A DNA stretch of 34,910 bases from Desulfobacterium sp. (GCA_013824585.1 PNOB01000006.1:1-34910), one strand, 5' to 3'. Shown: positions 24,088-32,728, counted from the stretch's first letter. The notes: generated by a model from the sequence alone, not told the origin. Translations and numbers: made by a program.

Positions 24088-25125
24088 TCACTGAATCAAA
24101 TCCTTCTCCGATTTCGTCTGATTCCGGCCAGCTTTCTTAGCAGCATACAGCGCCCTGTCTGCTCGTTCGATGATTGAAGCAGTATCGTCTTGCGGATTGA
24201 TTTCCGCCACACCAAAACTGGCTGTGACCTTGATGGTTTCCAGATCGGTTTGGGGTTCCTTCAAGTGGCTGACGGCGATTCGGATACGAAGGTGCTCGGC
24301 GAGAACTCGGGCGTTATCACAGGTTGTTTCCGGCAGCAGGATCACGAATTCCTCTCCACCATATCGGGTTGGGATATCCCGACCCTTAACACCTTTTTTA
24401 AGCACCGTTCCAACGGTTTTCAATACCGTATCCCCCATCAGATGGCCGTATGTATCGTTGAATTTTTTGAAATGATCGATATCGAGAATGATGACGGAAA
24501 AGGGTTCGTTGGTCGATCTATATGTTTCCACGAGGTTTCGGATTTCCATGTCAAAGATCCGCCGGTTGAAAAGCCCTGTGAGGGTGTCGGTTGAAGCAAC
24601 GGTCTCGATTGCCTCCAGTTTTTTATTCAGGGTTTCTGTTTGATTTTGAGCCTTTTGAAATTCATCTTGCAGTTGACGGTTTTTGTCAGCCATTTTTTGG
24701 GTGTCAACAATGATCGAACCTACGATATCCTTAACTTTGGTTATATTTCCAGTAAGGGAGAGATCCTCGGAATAGCCGGAAAGTTTTTTTTCATACTCAT
24801 TGGAAGCGTTGCTGGCATTCAGTATGCCCTGCAGCATGTCCTGAAGAATGCGTTGGGTTTCCTGTTGAACTTTGGCCATAATCTCCTTATGGTCATGATC
24901 CAGATACTGTTTGTAGAGATCGATGATCGTCTCATGGGTGAATGGAATTTTTTTATCCACCATCTTCTGGATGGCATCCCACAGCACAGGATTTTTACCC
25001 TCAAAATATTCATACCAAACCAGGTAACTTTTCGGTGACAATGGGAAACCAAGTTTTTCGGCCTGTTGATAAATCTGGGTCGATATCCGATGGATGATTT
25101 GCATCTCCTGATTCATATTACTCAT
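24088..25125 (-). CDS. Diguanylate cyclase (GGDEF domain), cytoplasmic
   Basis: The C-terminal ~170 residues form a GGDEF domain that makes c-di-GMP from GTP: STDTLTGLFNRR, DIDHFKKFNDTYGH and the active-site GGEEF (256-260) are intact. The inhibitory I-site, normally RxxD just upstream, reads KGRD (Lys247 to Asp250), so product inhibition may be weakened. The N-terminal ~150 residues have no membrane helix and no named sensor domain that I recognise. A predicted coiled coil of about 30-35 residues (DTQKMADKNRQLQDEFQKAQ onward) links it to the GGDEF domain. It is convergent with the acyl-CoA dehydrogenase gene. A strong promoter lies about 240 bases upstream. Confidence 0.92.
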   Translation of the reverse strand: MSNMNQEMQIIHRISTQIYQQAEKLGFPLSPKSYLVWYEYFEGKNPVLWDAIQKMVDKKIPFTHETIIDLYKQYLDHDHKEIMAKVQQETQRILQDMLQGILNASNASNEYEKKLSGYSEDLSLTGNITKVKDIVGSIIVDTQKMADKNRQLQDEFQKAQNQTETLNKKLEAIETVASTDTLTGLFNRRIFDMEIRNLVETYRSTNEPFSVIILDIDHFKKFNDTYGHLMGDTVLKTVGTVLKKGVKGRDIPTRYGGEEFVILLPETTCDNARVLAEHLRIRIAVSHLKEPQTDLETIKVTASFGVAEINPQDDTASIIERADRALYAAKKAGRNQTKSEKDLIQ

Positions 25126-25365
25126 GTTGCACCTATTTTTTGGTTTGACAGCTCTGTCCTATGGAACGTTGACTCAATTCCTGACGATTCCCGGTTTTCG
25201 ATGATCCGTCGTTATCCTGATTTTTACCGGATGACGAATCGATTCAAGGAGAATGGTACGAATGCTATAATCCGGCGATATGTCCAATATGGTTCAATGG
25301 ATCGGTTTTTTTTGGTTAAGGCGACTTTGGGTATTAATGATAAGATTTTATTTTTTCCAGTTTTG

Positions 25366-25394
25366 ATTATAATTGAAACCTGCTTGTGAGTCAA
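25366..25394 (-). promoter_or_regulatory. Near-consensus sigma-70 promoter with a long leader, for the diguanylate cyclase gene
   Basis: On the minus strand TTGACT (25394-25389) and a perfect TATAAT (25371-25366) are 17 bases apart. A start near 25359 gives a leader of about 230 bases before ATG 25125. I see no known riboswitch and no convincing leader peptide in it. The rest of the 370-base gap (25126-25495) holds nothing else that I can name. Confidence 0.65.
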
Positions 25395-25495
25395 GAACTT
25401 AGTCAATGCATCATGTTGAACATAATGGAATCAGTTTCCGGTGTATATGCTTATGTTTTGTAGGTCGGGTTGAGGTATGAAACCCGATAATGGGT

Positions 25496-26494
25496 TTACT
25501 TTTGAATACGGGAGTAAACATCCGCATCGAGCGGCAATTGGTGTCCGGCTTTCAGATAGTGAAAGCCGCTTGCTGCGATCATTGCGGCATTGTCCCCGCA
25601 TAAATCAATGGGTGGAATGTGCAATGTCAGGTTTTGATCCACAGCCTGGGATCTGATTTTTTCTCTCAGCCCTTTGTTTGCTGCCACTCCTCCAACAATT
25701 GCGATATGGTTGCAGCCTGCTTCCTGAGCTGCTTTCATCAGTTTGAAACAGAGTACATCCGTCACCGCATCCTGAAATCCAGCCGCGATATCAGCGGCCT
25801 GCTCCTGGTATTCATCCTGATGATTTTGGATATACCGATTTACGGCGGTTTTCATTCCGCTGAAGCTGAAATCAAATCCATTTTTGTCCAGATAGGATCT
25901 GGGAAACTTGATTTTTTTGGGATCACCCCTGGCCGCAAGTTCATCAATAATGCTCCCGCCTGGATAGCCTAAATTCAGCATCTTGGCAACTTTATCAAAG
26001 GCTTCGCCGGCTGCGTCATCTCTTGTCCGGCCCATCACTCTGGCCTGTGTATGGGAGGTTACATGATAGATACTGGTATGTCCGCCGGAAACAAGGAGAG
26101 CAACAAAAGGGAACTGCGGCGGATTGTCGCAGATAAACACCGAGTTGATGTGTCCTTCCAGATGGTCGACACCCACAACAGGGATATCACGGGCCCATGC
26201 CCATGCTTTTGCAAAAGAGAAACCCACAAGCAGGCACCCGATCAGTCCGGGGCCTTGTGTAACAGCCACGCCGTCAATCTCTGACAATATTCTTCCGGAT
26301 GCCTGAATGGCCTCATTGACTACCGGAACAATGGATTCAATGTGTTTCCGGGAGGCAAGCTCGGGAACCACACCGCCATATCGATGATGGATATCGGTCT
26401 GTGAAGAGACAATGGAGGAAAGAACCTTTTCCCCGTTTTCCACAACAGCTGCTGCGGTTTCGTCACAGGATGACTCAATGCCGAGAACAATCAT
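25496..26494 (-). CDS. tsaD: tRNA N6-adenosine threonylcarbamoyltransferase
   Basis: TsaD transfers the threonylcarbamoyl group to A37 of tRNAs that read ANN codons, together with TsaB and TsaE. The N-terminus MIVLGIESSCDETAAAVV, the metal ligands His111 and His115 in VDHLEGHINSVF, LVSGGHTSIYHV and GGVAANKGLR are diagnostic. The start is ATG 26494, four bases after the purM stop (TGATAGAATG); the longer open frame upstream lies inside purM and does not match the family. The product is 332 residues, normal length. It shares a transcript with purM. Confidence 0.97.
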   Translation of the reverse strand: MIVLGIESSCDETAAAVVENGEKVLSSIVSSQTDIHHRYGGVVPELASRKHIESIVPVVNEAIQASGRILSEIDGVAVTQGPGLIGCLLVGFSFAKAWAWARDIPVVGVDHLEGHINSVFICDNPPQFPFVALLVSGGHTSIYHVTSHTQARVMGRTRDDAAGEAFDKVAKMLNLGYPGGSIIDELAARGDPKKIKFPRSYLDKNGFDFSFSGMKTAVNRYIQNHQDEYQEQAADIAAGFQDAVTDVLCFKLMKAAQEAGCNHIAIVGGVAANKGLREKIRSQAVDQNLTLHIPPIDLCGDNAAMIAASGFHYLKAGHQLPLDADVYSRIQK

Positions 26495-26498
26495 TCTA

Positions 26499-27557
26499 TC
26501 AACAAGTTGTTTCTTTAGTCCATTTGATCTGAGTCTTGGATGTTTTTCGTTCGACAACCGTTCCGATGAGAAATGCTTTTTCATTCATCCCGGAAAGCCG
26601 CTCGAGTATTTCCTGTGAAGCCTCTTCCGGAACAACGGCAATCATTCCAATGCCATTGTTAAAGGTCCTCAGCATCTCCGGATCCGTTATTTTGCCGGCC
26701 TGCTGGAGAAAGGAAAAGATGGGAGGGATAGCCCAGGAATCTTTCTGGATTTCGACTTTACAGGACTGGGGAATGATTCGGATGATATTTTCGGATATCC
26801 CCCCGCCGGTAATGTGGGCCAACCCGTGAATGGGAAAATCTTTAATCAGACGTCGAACGGTTTCTGTATAAATCTTGGTTGGTTCCAGGAGTTCTTCACC
26901 AATGGTTCTCCCCAGTTCCGGGACCATGGAGTCAATTTTGAGTTTCAGCCTGTCAAAGCAGATTTTCCGGACAAGGGAATATCCATTGCTGTGCAGTCCG
27001 CTGGATCCGATGCCAATGAGTTTATTTCCCACACGGATTTCCGAACCATCAATGATTTTACTGTTATCCACAACACCCACGGCAAACCCGGCCAGATCAT
27101 ATTCGCTTTCATGATAGATGTCGGGCATTTCAGCGGTCTCACCACCGATGAGCGCACATCCAGCTTGACGGCAGCCCTCGGCAATACCCTTGATAATGTC
27201 GGCAGCGGTTTGGATATTCAATTTGCCAATGGCGAGATAATCAAGGAAAAATAATGGTTTTGCTCCCTGCACAATGATATCGTTGACACTCATTGCCACA
27301 AGATCAATACCGATTGTATCGTGTTTATTCATCATAAATGCGATTTTGAGTTTTGTGCCGACACCATCTGTGGAACTGACAAGAACCGGTCTTTGAAGAT
27401 TTTCAACATTCAGCGAATAAAGCCCCCCGAATCCCCCGATTTCTCCCATTACACCGGTTCTGGGGGTCTGGTTCGCGATCTCTTTGATTGTTTTTATAAA
27501 TGTATTTGCCTTGTCAATATCGACACCGGCATCAGCGTAAGTCATAGGGTCTGTCAT
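26499..27557 (-). CDS. purM: Phosphoribosylformylglycinamidine cyclo-ligase (AIR synthetase)
   Basis: PurM closes the imidazole ring of AIR with ATP in purine synthesis. The 352-residue protein has the family start TYADAGVDIDKAN, LVSSTDGVGTKLKIAF, MSVNDIIVQGAKPLFFLDY, GGETAEMPD and HITGGGISENIIRI. ATG 27557 has GGAG nine bases upstream. It leads a two-gene minus-strand unit with tsaD. Upstream it is divergent from the aminotransferase gene, with 226 bases between. Confidence 0.97.
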   Translation of the reverse strand: MTDPMTYADAGVDIDKANTFIKTIKEIANQTPRTGVMGEIGGFGGLYSLNVENLQRPVLVSSTDGVGTKLKIAFMMNKHDTIGIDLVAMSVNDIIVQGAKPLFFLDYLAIGKLNIQTAADIIKGIAEGCRQAGCALIGGETAEMPDIYHESEYDLAGFAVGVVDNSKIIDGSEIRVGNKLIGIGSSGLHSNGYSLVRKICFDRLKLKIDSMVPELGRTIGEELLEPTKIYTETVRRLIKDFPIHGLAHITGGGISENIIRIIPQSCKVEIQKDSWAIPPIFSFLQQAGKITDPEMLRTFNNGIGMIAVVPEEASQEILERLSGMNEKAFLIGTVVERKTSKTQIKWTKETTC

Positions 27558-27633
27558 TATTTTCTCCTGGATTAGACGATCAAAAAGACAGCGAAAAATT
27601 TAAACTGAAACCAATGAAAAGTCAAAACAAATT

Positions 27634-27662
27634 TTGACATCCGTACTGCCATCGTGTAATGT
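27634..27662 (+). promoter_or_regulatory. Candidate promoter for the aminotransferase-hom-thrH genes
   Basis: TTGACA at 27634-27639 is a perfect -35 box. TAATGT at 27657-27662, 17 bases on, is a weak -10 box. The leader would be about 115 bases. A small hairpin (GGGT with ACCC near 27702-27715) lies within it, but I cannot match the leader to a known riboswitch. Confidence 0.4.
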
Positions 27663-27783
27663 CTGGTTATTGAAAGGGAAATAAGCAGCTAGGCGGAAAC
27701 CGGGTGGGAAATACCCTGGGGTCTTTTGACATACCGGATGTTTCGTTGGTCAAAATCGTTACAAGACAATGACAGGTTGAAAG

Positions 27784-28953
27784 ATGACAAAATTTGCAAG
27801 ATTGGATCGTTTGCCGCCGTATGTTTTTGCTACGGTCAATCAGATTAAGATGGAAGCAAGGCGTGCCGGAGAGGATATCATTGACCTGGGGATGGGAAAT
27901 CCGGATCTGGGAACACCGGATCATATTGTGGAAAAGCTGATTGAATCGGCAAAGAAACCTCACAATCACCGGTATTCGGCATCCATGGGAATCACCAAAC
28001 TTCGGCATGCCATATCGCAATGGTATGGACGCCGATATAATGTGGACATCGATCCTGAAACCGAGGCCATTGCCACAATCGGCGTGAAAGAAGGATTGTC
28101 CCACTTGATTCTGGTGACCATCCGCCCCGGAGATGTGGTGTTCGTTCCCAATCCTACGTATCCCATCCATCCGTTTTCAGCTATTATAGCAGGCGGCGAT
28201 GTCCGGGGTATCCCTTTGAGCCCGGAATCCGATTTTTTTGAAAACCTGATCGCCGCAACCCGGCAGACCTGGCCAAGGCCCAAGGTTCTGATTTTAAACT
28301 ATCCGCATAATCCAACGACAGCGGTTGTGGATCTTGAATTTTTTCAAAAAATTGTCGATTATGCAAAAGAGCATGACATCATGGTCATCCATGATTTTGC
28401 CTATTCGGATCTGGTATTTGACGGGTATCAGGCACCCAGTTTTCTTCAGGCAAAAGGTGCAAAAGATGTGGGGGTGGAGTTTTTTTCATTATCCAAAAGT
28501 TATAACATGGCTGGATGGCGGGTTGGTTTTTGTGTGGGAAATCCGGAAATTGTCGCCGCACTCAGAAGGATCAAAAGCTATCTGGATTATGGGATTTTTC
28601 AACCCATCCAGATTGCCTCGATTATCGCACTGCAAGGCCCACAGGACTGTGTTGCAGAAATATGTGATACATACAGGGCAAGAAGAGATACATTGATATC
28701 CGGATTGAGCCGCGTTGGATGGGAAATTGAAAGTCCCAAAGGCACCATGTTTGTATGGGCAAAAATTCCGGAAAAATTCCGCAGCATGGGGTCTGTGGAG
28801 TTTTCCAAAATGCTGGTACGGGAAGCCAAGGTGGCGGTTTCTCCGGGCCTGGGGTTTGGAGAATACGGGGATGAGCATGTTCGTTTTGCCCTGATTGAGA
28901 ACAATATGAGGATCAATCAGGCTGTGAGGGGAATCAAAAAGGTTCTTGGATAG
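27784..28953 (+). CDS. Class I/II PLP aminotransferase (AlaC/LL-DAP aminotransferase-like)
   Basis: The protein is a fold-type I aminotransferase of the cytoplasm. The PLP lysine is Lys238 in [17 protein letters not shown], and the aspartate and tyrosine of the cofactor pocket are in [32 protein letters not shown] and [11 protein letters not shown] are also typical. The N-terminal [20 protein letters not shown] resembles AlaC-type alanine transaminases, which are often placed beside homoserine dehydrogenase in deltaproteobacteria. Aspartate, alanine or methionine-related substrates are all possible; the next gene (hom) suggests a link to the aspartate family. The 389-residue length fits. It is 29 bases upstream of hom and probably co-transcribed. 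Confidence 0.88.
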   Translation: MTKFARLDRLPPYVFATVNQIKMEARRAGEDIIDLGMGNPDLGTPDHIVEKLIESAKKPHNHRYSASMGITKLRHAISQWYGRRYNVDIDPETEAIATIGVKEGLSHLILVTIRPGDVVFVPNPTYPIHPFSAIIAGGDVRGIPLSPESDFFENLIAATRQTWPRPKVLILNYPHNPTTAVVDLEFFQKIVDYAKEHDIMVIHDFAYSDLVFDGYQAPSFLQAKGAKDVGVEFFSLSKSYNMAGWRVGFCVGNPEIVAALRRIKSYLDYGIFQPIQIASIIALQGPQDCVAEICDTYRARRDTLISGLSRVGWEIESPKGTMFVWAKIPEKFRSMGSVEFSKMLVREAKVAVSPGLGFGEYGDEHVRFALIENNMRINQAVRGIKKVLG

Positions 28954-28982
28954 GTTGATATCGCTAAGGAGAATAACGGATC

Positions 28983-30296
28983 ATGAAAGAAGTGAAAATC
29001 GGATTGTTGGGTTGCGGAACCGTTGGAACCGGAGTCGCCAGGATTTTATTGAAAAGCTGCGACTTGCTCCAATCCCGGATCGGTACAAAGCTTATTCTAA
29101 AACATGTGGCAGATCTGGACATGAAAACCGATCGAGGCATCTGTTTTGATGACGGAGTGTTTATCTCCGATGCATTTCAGGTCGTTAATGATCCGGATAT
29201 TGATATTATCGTCGAGATGATCGGTGGAAGTACTATTGCCAGAAAGCTGATAATGAAAGCCATTGATAATGGAAAACATATTGTGACTGCCAACAAGGCA
29301 TTGCTCGCTTCACACGGCAATGAAATCTTCCAGGCAGCATCCCAAAAAGGAGTGGATATCGGGTTTGAGGCCAGTGTGGGCGGTTGCATGCCGATCATTA
29401 AAACCATCCGTGAATCTCTGGTGGGGAACCGGATTTCAGAAATAAGGGGGATACTGAACGGCACCTGTAACTATATCCTGTCCAGTATTACCGAGACCGG
29501 TGTTCCGTTTGCAGATGCATTGAAAAAAGCTCAGGAAAAAGGCTATGCAGAAGCAGATCCGACACTGGATATCGAAGGATTGGATACGGCTCATAAGCTG
29601 GCGCTTTTGTCTTCTCTGGCCTATGGGATGGAATTGAATCTGGATGATATCTACGTGGAGGGGATTTCCAGGATCGATTCCATGGATATTGAGTTTGCCA
29701 AACAGTCCGGATATACAATCAAACTGCTGGCCATCAGCAAGTTTTCAGGAGACTCTGTGGAAGCGCGGGTGCATCCCACCATGATTCCATGCGAGAAGCT
29801 GCTTTCCAATGTAAACGGTTCATTGAATGCCGTATCAGTTACCAGTGACGCGGCAGGAGAGATTCTGCTGCATGGGCATGGGGCAGGCATGATGCCTACG
29901 GCCAGCGCCGTGATTGGAGATATCGCAGATATCGCGCGTAACCTGATGCTGGGGATCAGCAACCGGATTCCGGCCTTGTCCTATCAGCCGCAGCATATCC
30001 GGAAAATCCCTGTAAAACCCATGGATGATATCAGGACCCATTATTATTTCCGGTTTTCAGCCCTGGACCAGCCGGGAGTACTTTCCAGGGTCGCCGGGCT
30101 GCTAGGGGATCATGGCATCAGCATTCAGACCGTTCACCAGAAGGGAAGGGATAAGAAGGGCGCTGTGCCCATTGTCATGCTGACGCATATTGCCAAAGAG
30201 GCGGATGTCCGGAAAGCATTTGACCAGATCAGCAGTCTGGATGTAATAGCCGATCAACCCGTGCTGATCCGGATTGAGTCAGATGACTTGGATTAG
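28983..30296 (+). CDS. hom: Homoserine dehydrogenase
   Basis: Hom reduces aspartate semialdehyde to homoserine with NAD(P)H, the branch point to threonine and methionine. The nucleotide-binding site is IGLLGCGTVGTGVARIL. The catalytic core shows ANKALLASHG, GGCMPIIKTIRESL, GILNGTCNYILSSI and EADPTLDIEGLDTAHKLALLS. A C-terminal ACT domain (from about residue 350: HYYFRFSALDQPGVLSRVAG) implies feedback control by an amino acid, usually threonine. The 437-residue length is standard. ATG 28983 has AAGGAG upstream. thrH follows after 28 bases. Confidence 0.96.
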   Translation: MKEVKIGLLGCGTVGTGVARILLKSCDLLQSRIGTKLILKHVADLDMKTDRGICFDDGVFISDAFQVVNDPDIDIIVEMIGGSTIARKLIMKAIDNGKHIVTANKALLASHGNEIFQAASQKGVDIGFEASVGGCMPIIKTIRESLVGNRISEIRGILNGTCNYILSSITETGVPFADALKKAQEKGYAEADPTLDIEGLDTAHKLALLSSLAYGMELNLDDIYVEGISRIDSMDIEFAKQSGYTIKLLAISKFSGDSVEARVHPTMIPCEKLLSNVNGSLNAVSVTSDAAGEILLHGHGAGMMPTASAVIGDIADIARNLMLGISNRIPALSYQPQHIRKIPVKPMDDIRTHYYFRFSALDQPGVLSRVAGLLGDHGISIQTVHQKGRDKKGAVPIVMLTHIAKEADVRKAFDQISSLDVIADQPVLIRIESDDLD

Positions 30297-30324
30297 ATGG
30301 GTAAAAAAAAAGAAAAGAGGTGTC

Positions 30325-30933
30325 ATGAATATTGTATGTTCTGATCTGGAAGGGGTCTTTGTACCGGAGATCTGGATCAATGTTGCAAAAAAAACAGGAA
30401 TTGAGGAACTGAAGCTGACCACACGGGATATTTCAGACTATGATGTTCTGATGAAAAGACGATTGAAAATTCTGGCAGCAAACAATCTGAAGATACAGGA
30501 TATCACGGCAGTAATTGCAACCATGGACCCGCTGGAGGGTGCGCTGGAATTTTTAAACTGGCTCCGATCCCAGACCCAGGTGATTATTGTATCCGATACC
30601 TTTTCACAGTTTGCCGGCCCGCTGATGGAAAAACTCGGGAGGCCGACCCTGTTCTGTCATTCCCTTACCATTAATGGAGATGGTACGATAACCGGATACA
30701 ACCTGCGGCAGCCCGAAGCCAAGAGACAAACCGTTCTTGCTCTGAAAAGCCTGAAGTACAGGGTGGTTGCTTTTGGCGATTCCTATAATGATATCGGAAT
30801 GCTGAAAGAGGCGGATGCGGCCATGCTTTTCCGGCCTCCGGAAAATGTCATTCAGGAATTCCCGGAATTTCCGGTAACAACGGATTATCATACTTTACAG
30901 AAATTGCTGCAAAAAGAGCTGGCAGTATCATAG
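30325..30933 (+). CDS. thrH: Phosphoserine phosphatase / homoserine phosphotransferase ThrH
   Basis: ThrH is a HAD-family enzyme that hydrolyses phosphoserine and can pass the phosphate to homoserine, giving phosphohomoserine for threonine synthesis. The N-terminus CSDLEGVFVPEIW has the nucleophile Asp7 and the Glu9 variant typical of ThrH. IIVSDTFSQFAGPLMEKLGRP and FGDSYNDIGMLKEAD complete the HAD motifs. I chose ATG 30325, which has AAGAGG 4 bases upstream and gives 202 residues, the usual ThrH length; a longer open frame upstream overlaps hom. Its place right behind hom supports the homoserine role. Confidence 0.93.
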   Translation: MNIVCSDLEGVFVPEIWINVAKKTGIEELKLTTRDISDYDVLMKRRLKILAANNLKIQDITAVIATMDPLEGALEFLNWLRSQTQVIIVSDTFSQFAGPLMEKLGRPTLFCHSLTINGDGTITGYNLRQPEAKRQTVLALKSLKYRVVAFGDSYNDIGMLKEADAAMLFRPPENVIQEFPEFPVTTDYHTLQKLLQKELAVS

Positions 30934-30946
30934 TGATCACAAGGTT

Positions 30947-31267
30947 ATGCTGGAGATTACGGAAAACGAAAAGGGGCTGACCTTTAAAATATTTGTGCAG
31001 CCGCGTTCATCCAAAAATGAAATCAAGGGTCTGCATGGTGATGCCTTGAAAGTCCGTCTGACCGCACCGCCGGTAGACGGAGCTGCCAATGCTATGTGCA
31101 TAAAGTTTCTGGCCGGATGTTTTGATATTTCAAGATCAAATATAGAGGTGGTTTCAGGGGTTTCCTCAAGAACGAAGCTTGTTCGCATTCAGACTGAATC
31201 GAACAGAAACCGCAAAGAAGAGATCGGACGGATCAAAAAAAAGATTGAATTGTTTATAAAAAATTAG
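30947..31267 (+). CDS. DUF167 (YggU family) protein
   Basis: This small (106-residue) alpha/beta protein matches the YggU/DUF167 family of unknown function: FKIFVQPRSSKNEIKGLHGDALKVRLTAPPVDGAANA is the conserved segment, followed by SNIEVVSGVSSRTKLVRI. The C-terminus adds a short basic tail (RNRKEEIGRIKKKIELFIKN). It lies 13 bases after thrH, so is likely the last gene of that transcript. The AAGG before ATG 30947 is a modest ribosome-binding site. Confidence 0.93.
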   Translation: MLEITENEKGLTFKIFVQPRSSKNEIKGLHGDALKVRLTAPPVDGAANAMCIKFLAGCFDISRSNIEVVSGVSSRTKLVRIQTESNRNRKEEIGRIKKKIELFIKN

Positions 31268-31274
31268 TATTTTC

Positions 31275-31303
31275 TTGACAAGGTTTTTTCAGTTCTATAT
31301 ATA
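31275..31303 (+). promoter_or_regulatory. Promoter of the initiator tRNA gene
   Basis: TTGACA (31275-31280) and TATATA (31298-31303) are spaced by 17 bases. The start site would fall at about 31310, a few bases before the tRNA. Confidence 0.8.
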
Positions 31304-31315
31304 AATCAACTCTGA

Positions 31316-31392
<77 letters not shown>

Positions 31393-31403
31393 TTAATAAA
31401 AAC

Positions 31404-31437
31404 AGGGACTTAGGATAGATTCTGAGTCCCTTTTTTA
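31404..31437 (+). terminator. Rho-independent terminator after tRNA-fMet
   Basis: GGGACTTAG (31405-31413) pairs with CTGAGTCCC (31422-31430), one wobble, then TTTTTT. Beyond it, up to the gene at 32113, there are about 675 bases without a gene. They hold the tandem repeat at 31453 and the intron-like relic at 31996, and otherwise AT-rich sequence in which I see nothing. Confidence 0.9.
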
Positions 31438-31452
31438 TTGGGTAGAAAAATA

Positions 31453-31476
31453 ATACCCAACACTATACCCAACACT
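31453..31476 (+). repeat. Tandem 12-bp repeat downstream of tRNA-fMet
   Basis: ATACCCAACACT occurs twice without a gap, and TTGGGTA (31438-31444), the inverse of its TACCCAA, lies nine bases upstream. Such direct and inverted short repeats beside a tRNA 3' end are what integrase arm sites look like, but no integrase gene is present in the window. Confidence 0.65.
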
Positions 31477-31995
31477 CAGTTTTAAAACAGACAAAAATCA
31501 GGTGAAATTTTATTTTTGGAAATGAGACTTTCGAAGGGTAAAAATTGGATTTTCCGGATTTAGGTACAGTTGATATTTCTTTTTCGAATCAATAGCCAGA
31601 TTATCCTAAAAATAGGTTTCGTTAATCTGGAAGAATCACAGGATCGGACGTCAAGTGATTTCGTGAGATCGGTTCTTCATATCGCATTTGTACAATTTAT
31701 TTATGAATGATGCATACTCCCAGATTCCAAAATATGATTACTGAATCAATAAAAAAATATTCATCGCGTCCTACCCTATACCTGCGATTATAAAGCAGTA
31801 TTTTTGATTATTTTTTCATCATCACATAATATCCATAGGGATGGTGATCCGGTTGCAACACAACGGTTTTTACTTTACAGACACCTTAAATTGCACCTAT
31901 AAATACTGTTGACACGCAAGGCGCTTTTCACATATCTTCATCTTCAAAAAACTCATTGCATAATGCTTGCAAGTGCATAAGTGAGCAGATTAGAA

Positions 31996-32061
31996 GATCC
32001 CGGTGCGGAAAAACCGCACCGGGATCTGTGAGGGGGCGGTCGGGTAACTGGCCGTTCTACC
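31996..32061 (+). mobile_element. Relic resembling the 3' end (domains V-VI) of a group II intron
   Basis: GATCCCGGTGCGG (31996-32008) pairs perfectly with CCGCACCGGGATC (32014-32026) around AAAAA. It is followed by TGTGAGGGGGC and a second hairpin CGGTCGG-GTAA-CTGGCCG (32037-32054), then TTCTACC. This order (a 34-nt-like domain V hairpin, a TGTGAGGGGG linker, and a GNRA-capped domain VI hairpin that ends in CTAC) is the typical 3' end of bacterial group II introns. The domain V here lacks the AGC triad and the two-base bulge, so it would be inactive. No reverse transcriptase is seen upstream. A plain palindrome or terminator-like structure is the alternative, but there is no T run. Confidence 0.45.
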
Positions 32062-32112
32062 TTGATTCCAAGGGCTTGGAATTTATGATTAGAGGAAAGG
32101 GGCTAAAAAACG

Positions 32113-32619
32113 ATGGACAATGAAATTTGTCTAGCATGTGGTGGACCTCTTAAGGACGGTAAAGACTATATTGAAGGAAGGTGCAATGATTGTAGGGAAA
32201 AAGGTTTAAAGGCGAATAAAAAAATTATTAAACAACAAGAAAGAATGCGTAAGGGTATTAAGAAATCCAACTTGAAAGTTATTGGGATAAAACTAATTAT
32301 CGCATGCTTTTTGGTGCCGTTGATAATTCAAGTAAACCTTGATAAGCCAATACCATACTATTACCTAATTCCACTCGACGTCCTACGCCTTGGGATCTTA
32401 GTAGGTATTGGATGTCTCATAGTGCACTATCGAAGCTTAAAGGCTATTGGTATAACACTAATTATCTCGTTCGCATTGCTGAGACCGATAATTAAAGATA
32501 AACTTGATCAACCTGATCAACCAATGCCATACTATTACGATATTCCACTCGTCCTTGGGACTTGCGCAGGCTTTGGATGTCTGTTAGCACACTATCTAAG
32601 GCGGAAACAGTCAAAATAG
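32113..32619 (+). CDS. Zinc-ribbon membrane protein with an internally duplicated TM unit
   Basis: I do not recognise a named family. The 168 residues begin with a zinc ribbon (Cys6, Cys9, Cys24, Cys27), followed by a basic linker (KANKKIIKQQERMRKGIKK). Then two copies of a ~54-residue unit follow: LKVIGIKLII...PIPYYYLIPL...GIGCLIVHYRS (54-108) and LKAIGITLII...PMPYYYDIPL...GFGCLLAHYLRR (109-164). Each unit has two hydrophobic segments, so four membrane helices are likely. GGAAAGGGG lies about 13 bases upstream of ATG 32113. It is surrounded by long non-coding stretches and sits on the accessory side of the initiator tRNA. Confidence 0.7.
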   Translation: MDNEICLACGGPLKDGKDYIEGRCNDCREKGLKANKKIIKQQERMRKGIKKSNLKVIGIKLIIACFLVPLIIQVNLDKPIPYYYLIPLDVLRLGILVGIGCLIVHYRSLKAIGITLIISFALLRPIIKDKLDQPDQPMPYYYDIPLVLGTCAGFGCLLAHYLRRKQSK

Positions 32620-32651
32620 GTCTTAGCTTTAAATTTGATCAAAAACTTTAG

Positions 32652-32728
32652 TGCATAACAGAATAGCAGCCGTGCCGATTCGCCCATTTCCGAGCCGCAG
32701 CGTCGAGATCCGGCAGGCCACAGTTGAG
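32652..32728 (+). repeat. Weak attC-like site after the zinc-ribbon gene
   Basis: GCATAAC (32652-32658) could be R'', and GTTGAGG (32722-32728) R'. The inner arms GCCGTGCCG (32668-32676) and CGGCAGGC (32710-32717) pair with one extra base in the left arm, as attC sites do. The spacers (9 and 4 bases) are not symmetrical, so this is only suggestive. The following 230 bases (32729-32959) contain no gene; a small hairpin AGCGG-TGAG-CCGCT is at 32832-32845. Confidence 0.3.

Noticed and set aside
25224-25406. A 60-codon minus-strand open frame upstream of the diguanylate cyclase gene
   Set aside because: It begins upstream of the -35 box and runs across the predicted promoter, with no ribosome-binding site, so it is chance.
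27558-27783. Riboswitch upstream of the aminotransferase-hom-thrH genes
   Set aside because: There is one short GGGT/ACCC hairpin, but nothing matches SAM, lysine or other classes that I can recall.
27667-28170. A 167-codon minus-strand open frame over the aminotransferase start
   Set aside because: It is the complement of a clear PLP enzyme gene and has no family resemblance or ribosome-binding site.
31440-31995. Hidden integrase or 5' intron parts downstream of tRNA-fMet
   Set aside because: All frames are short and broken, and I find no GTGYG-type intron start or tyrosine-recombinase motif.
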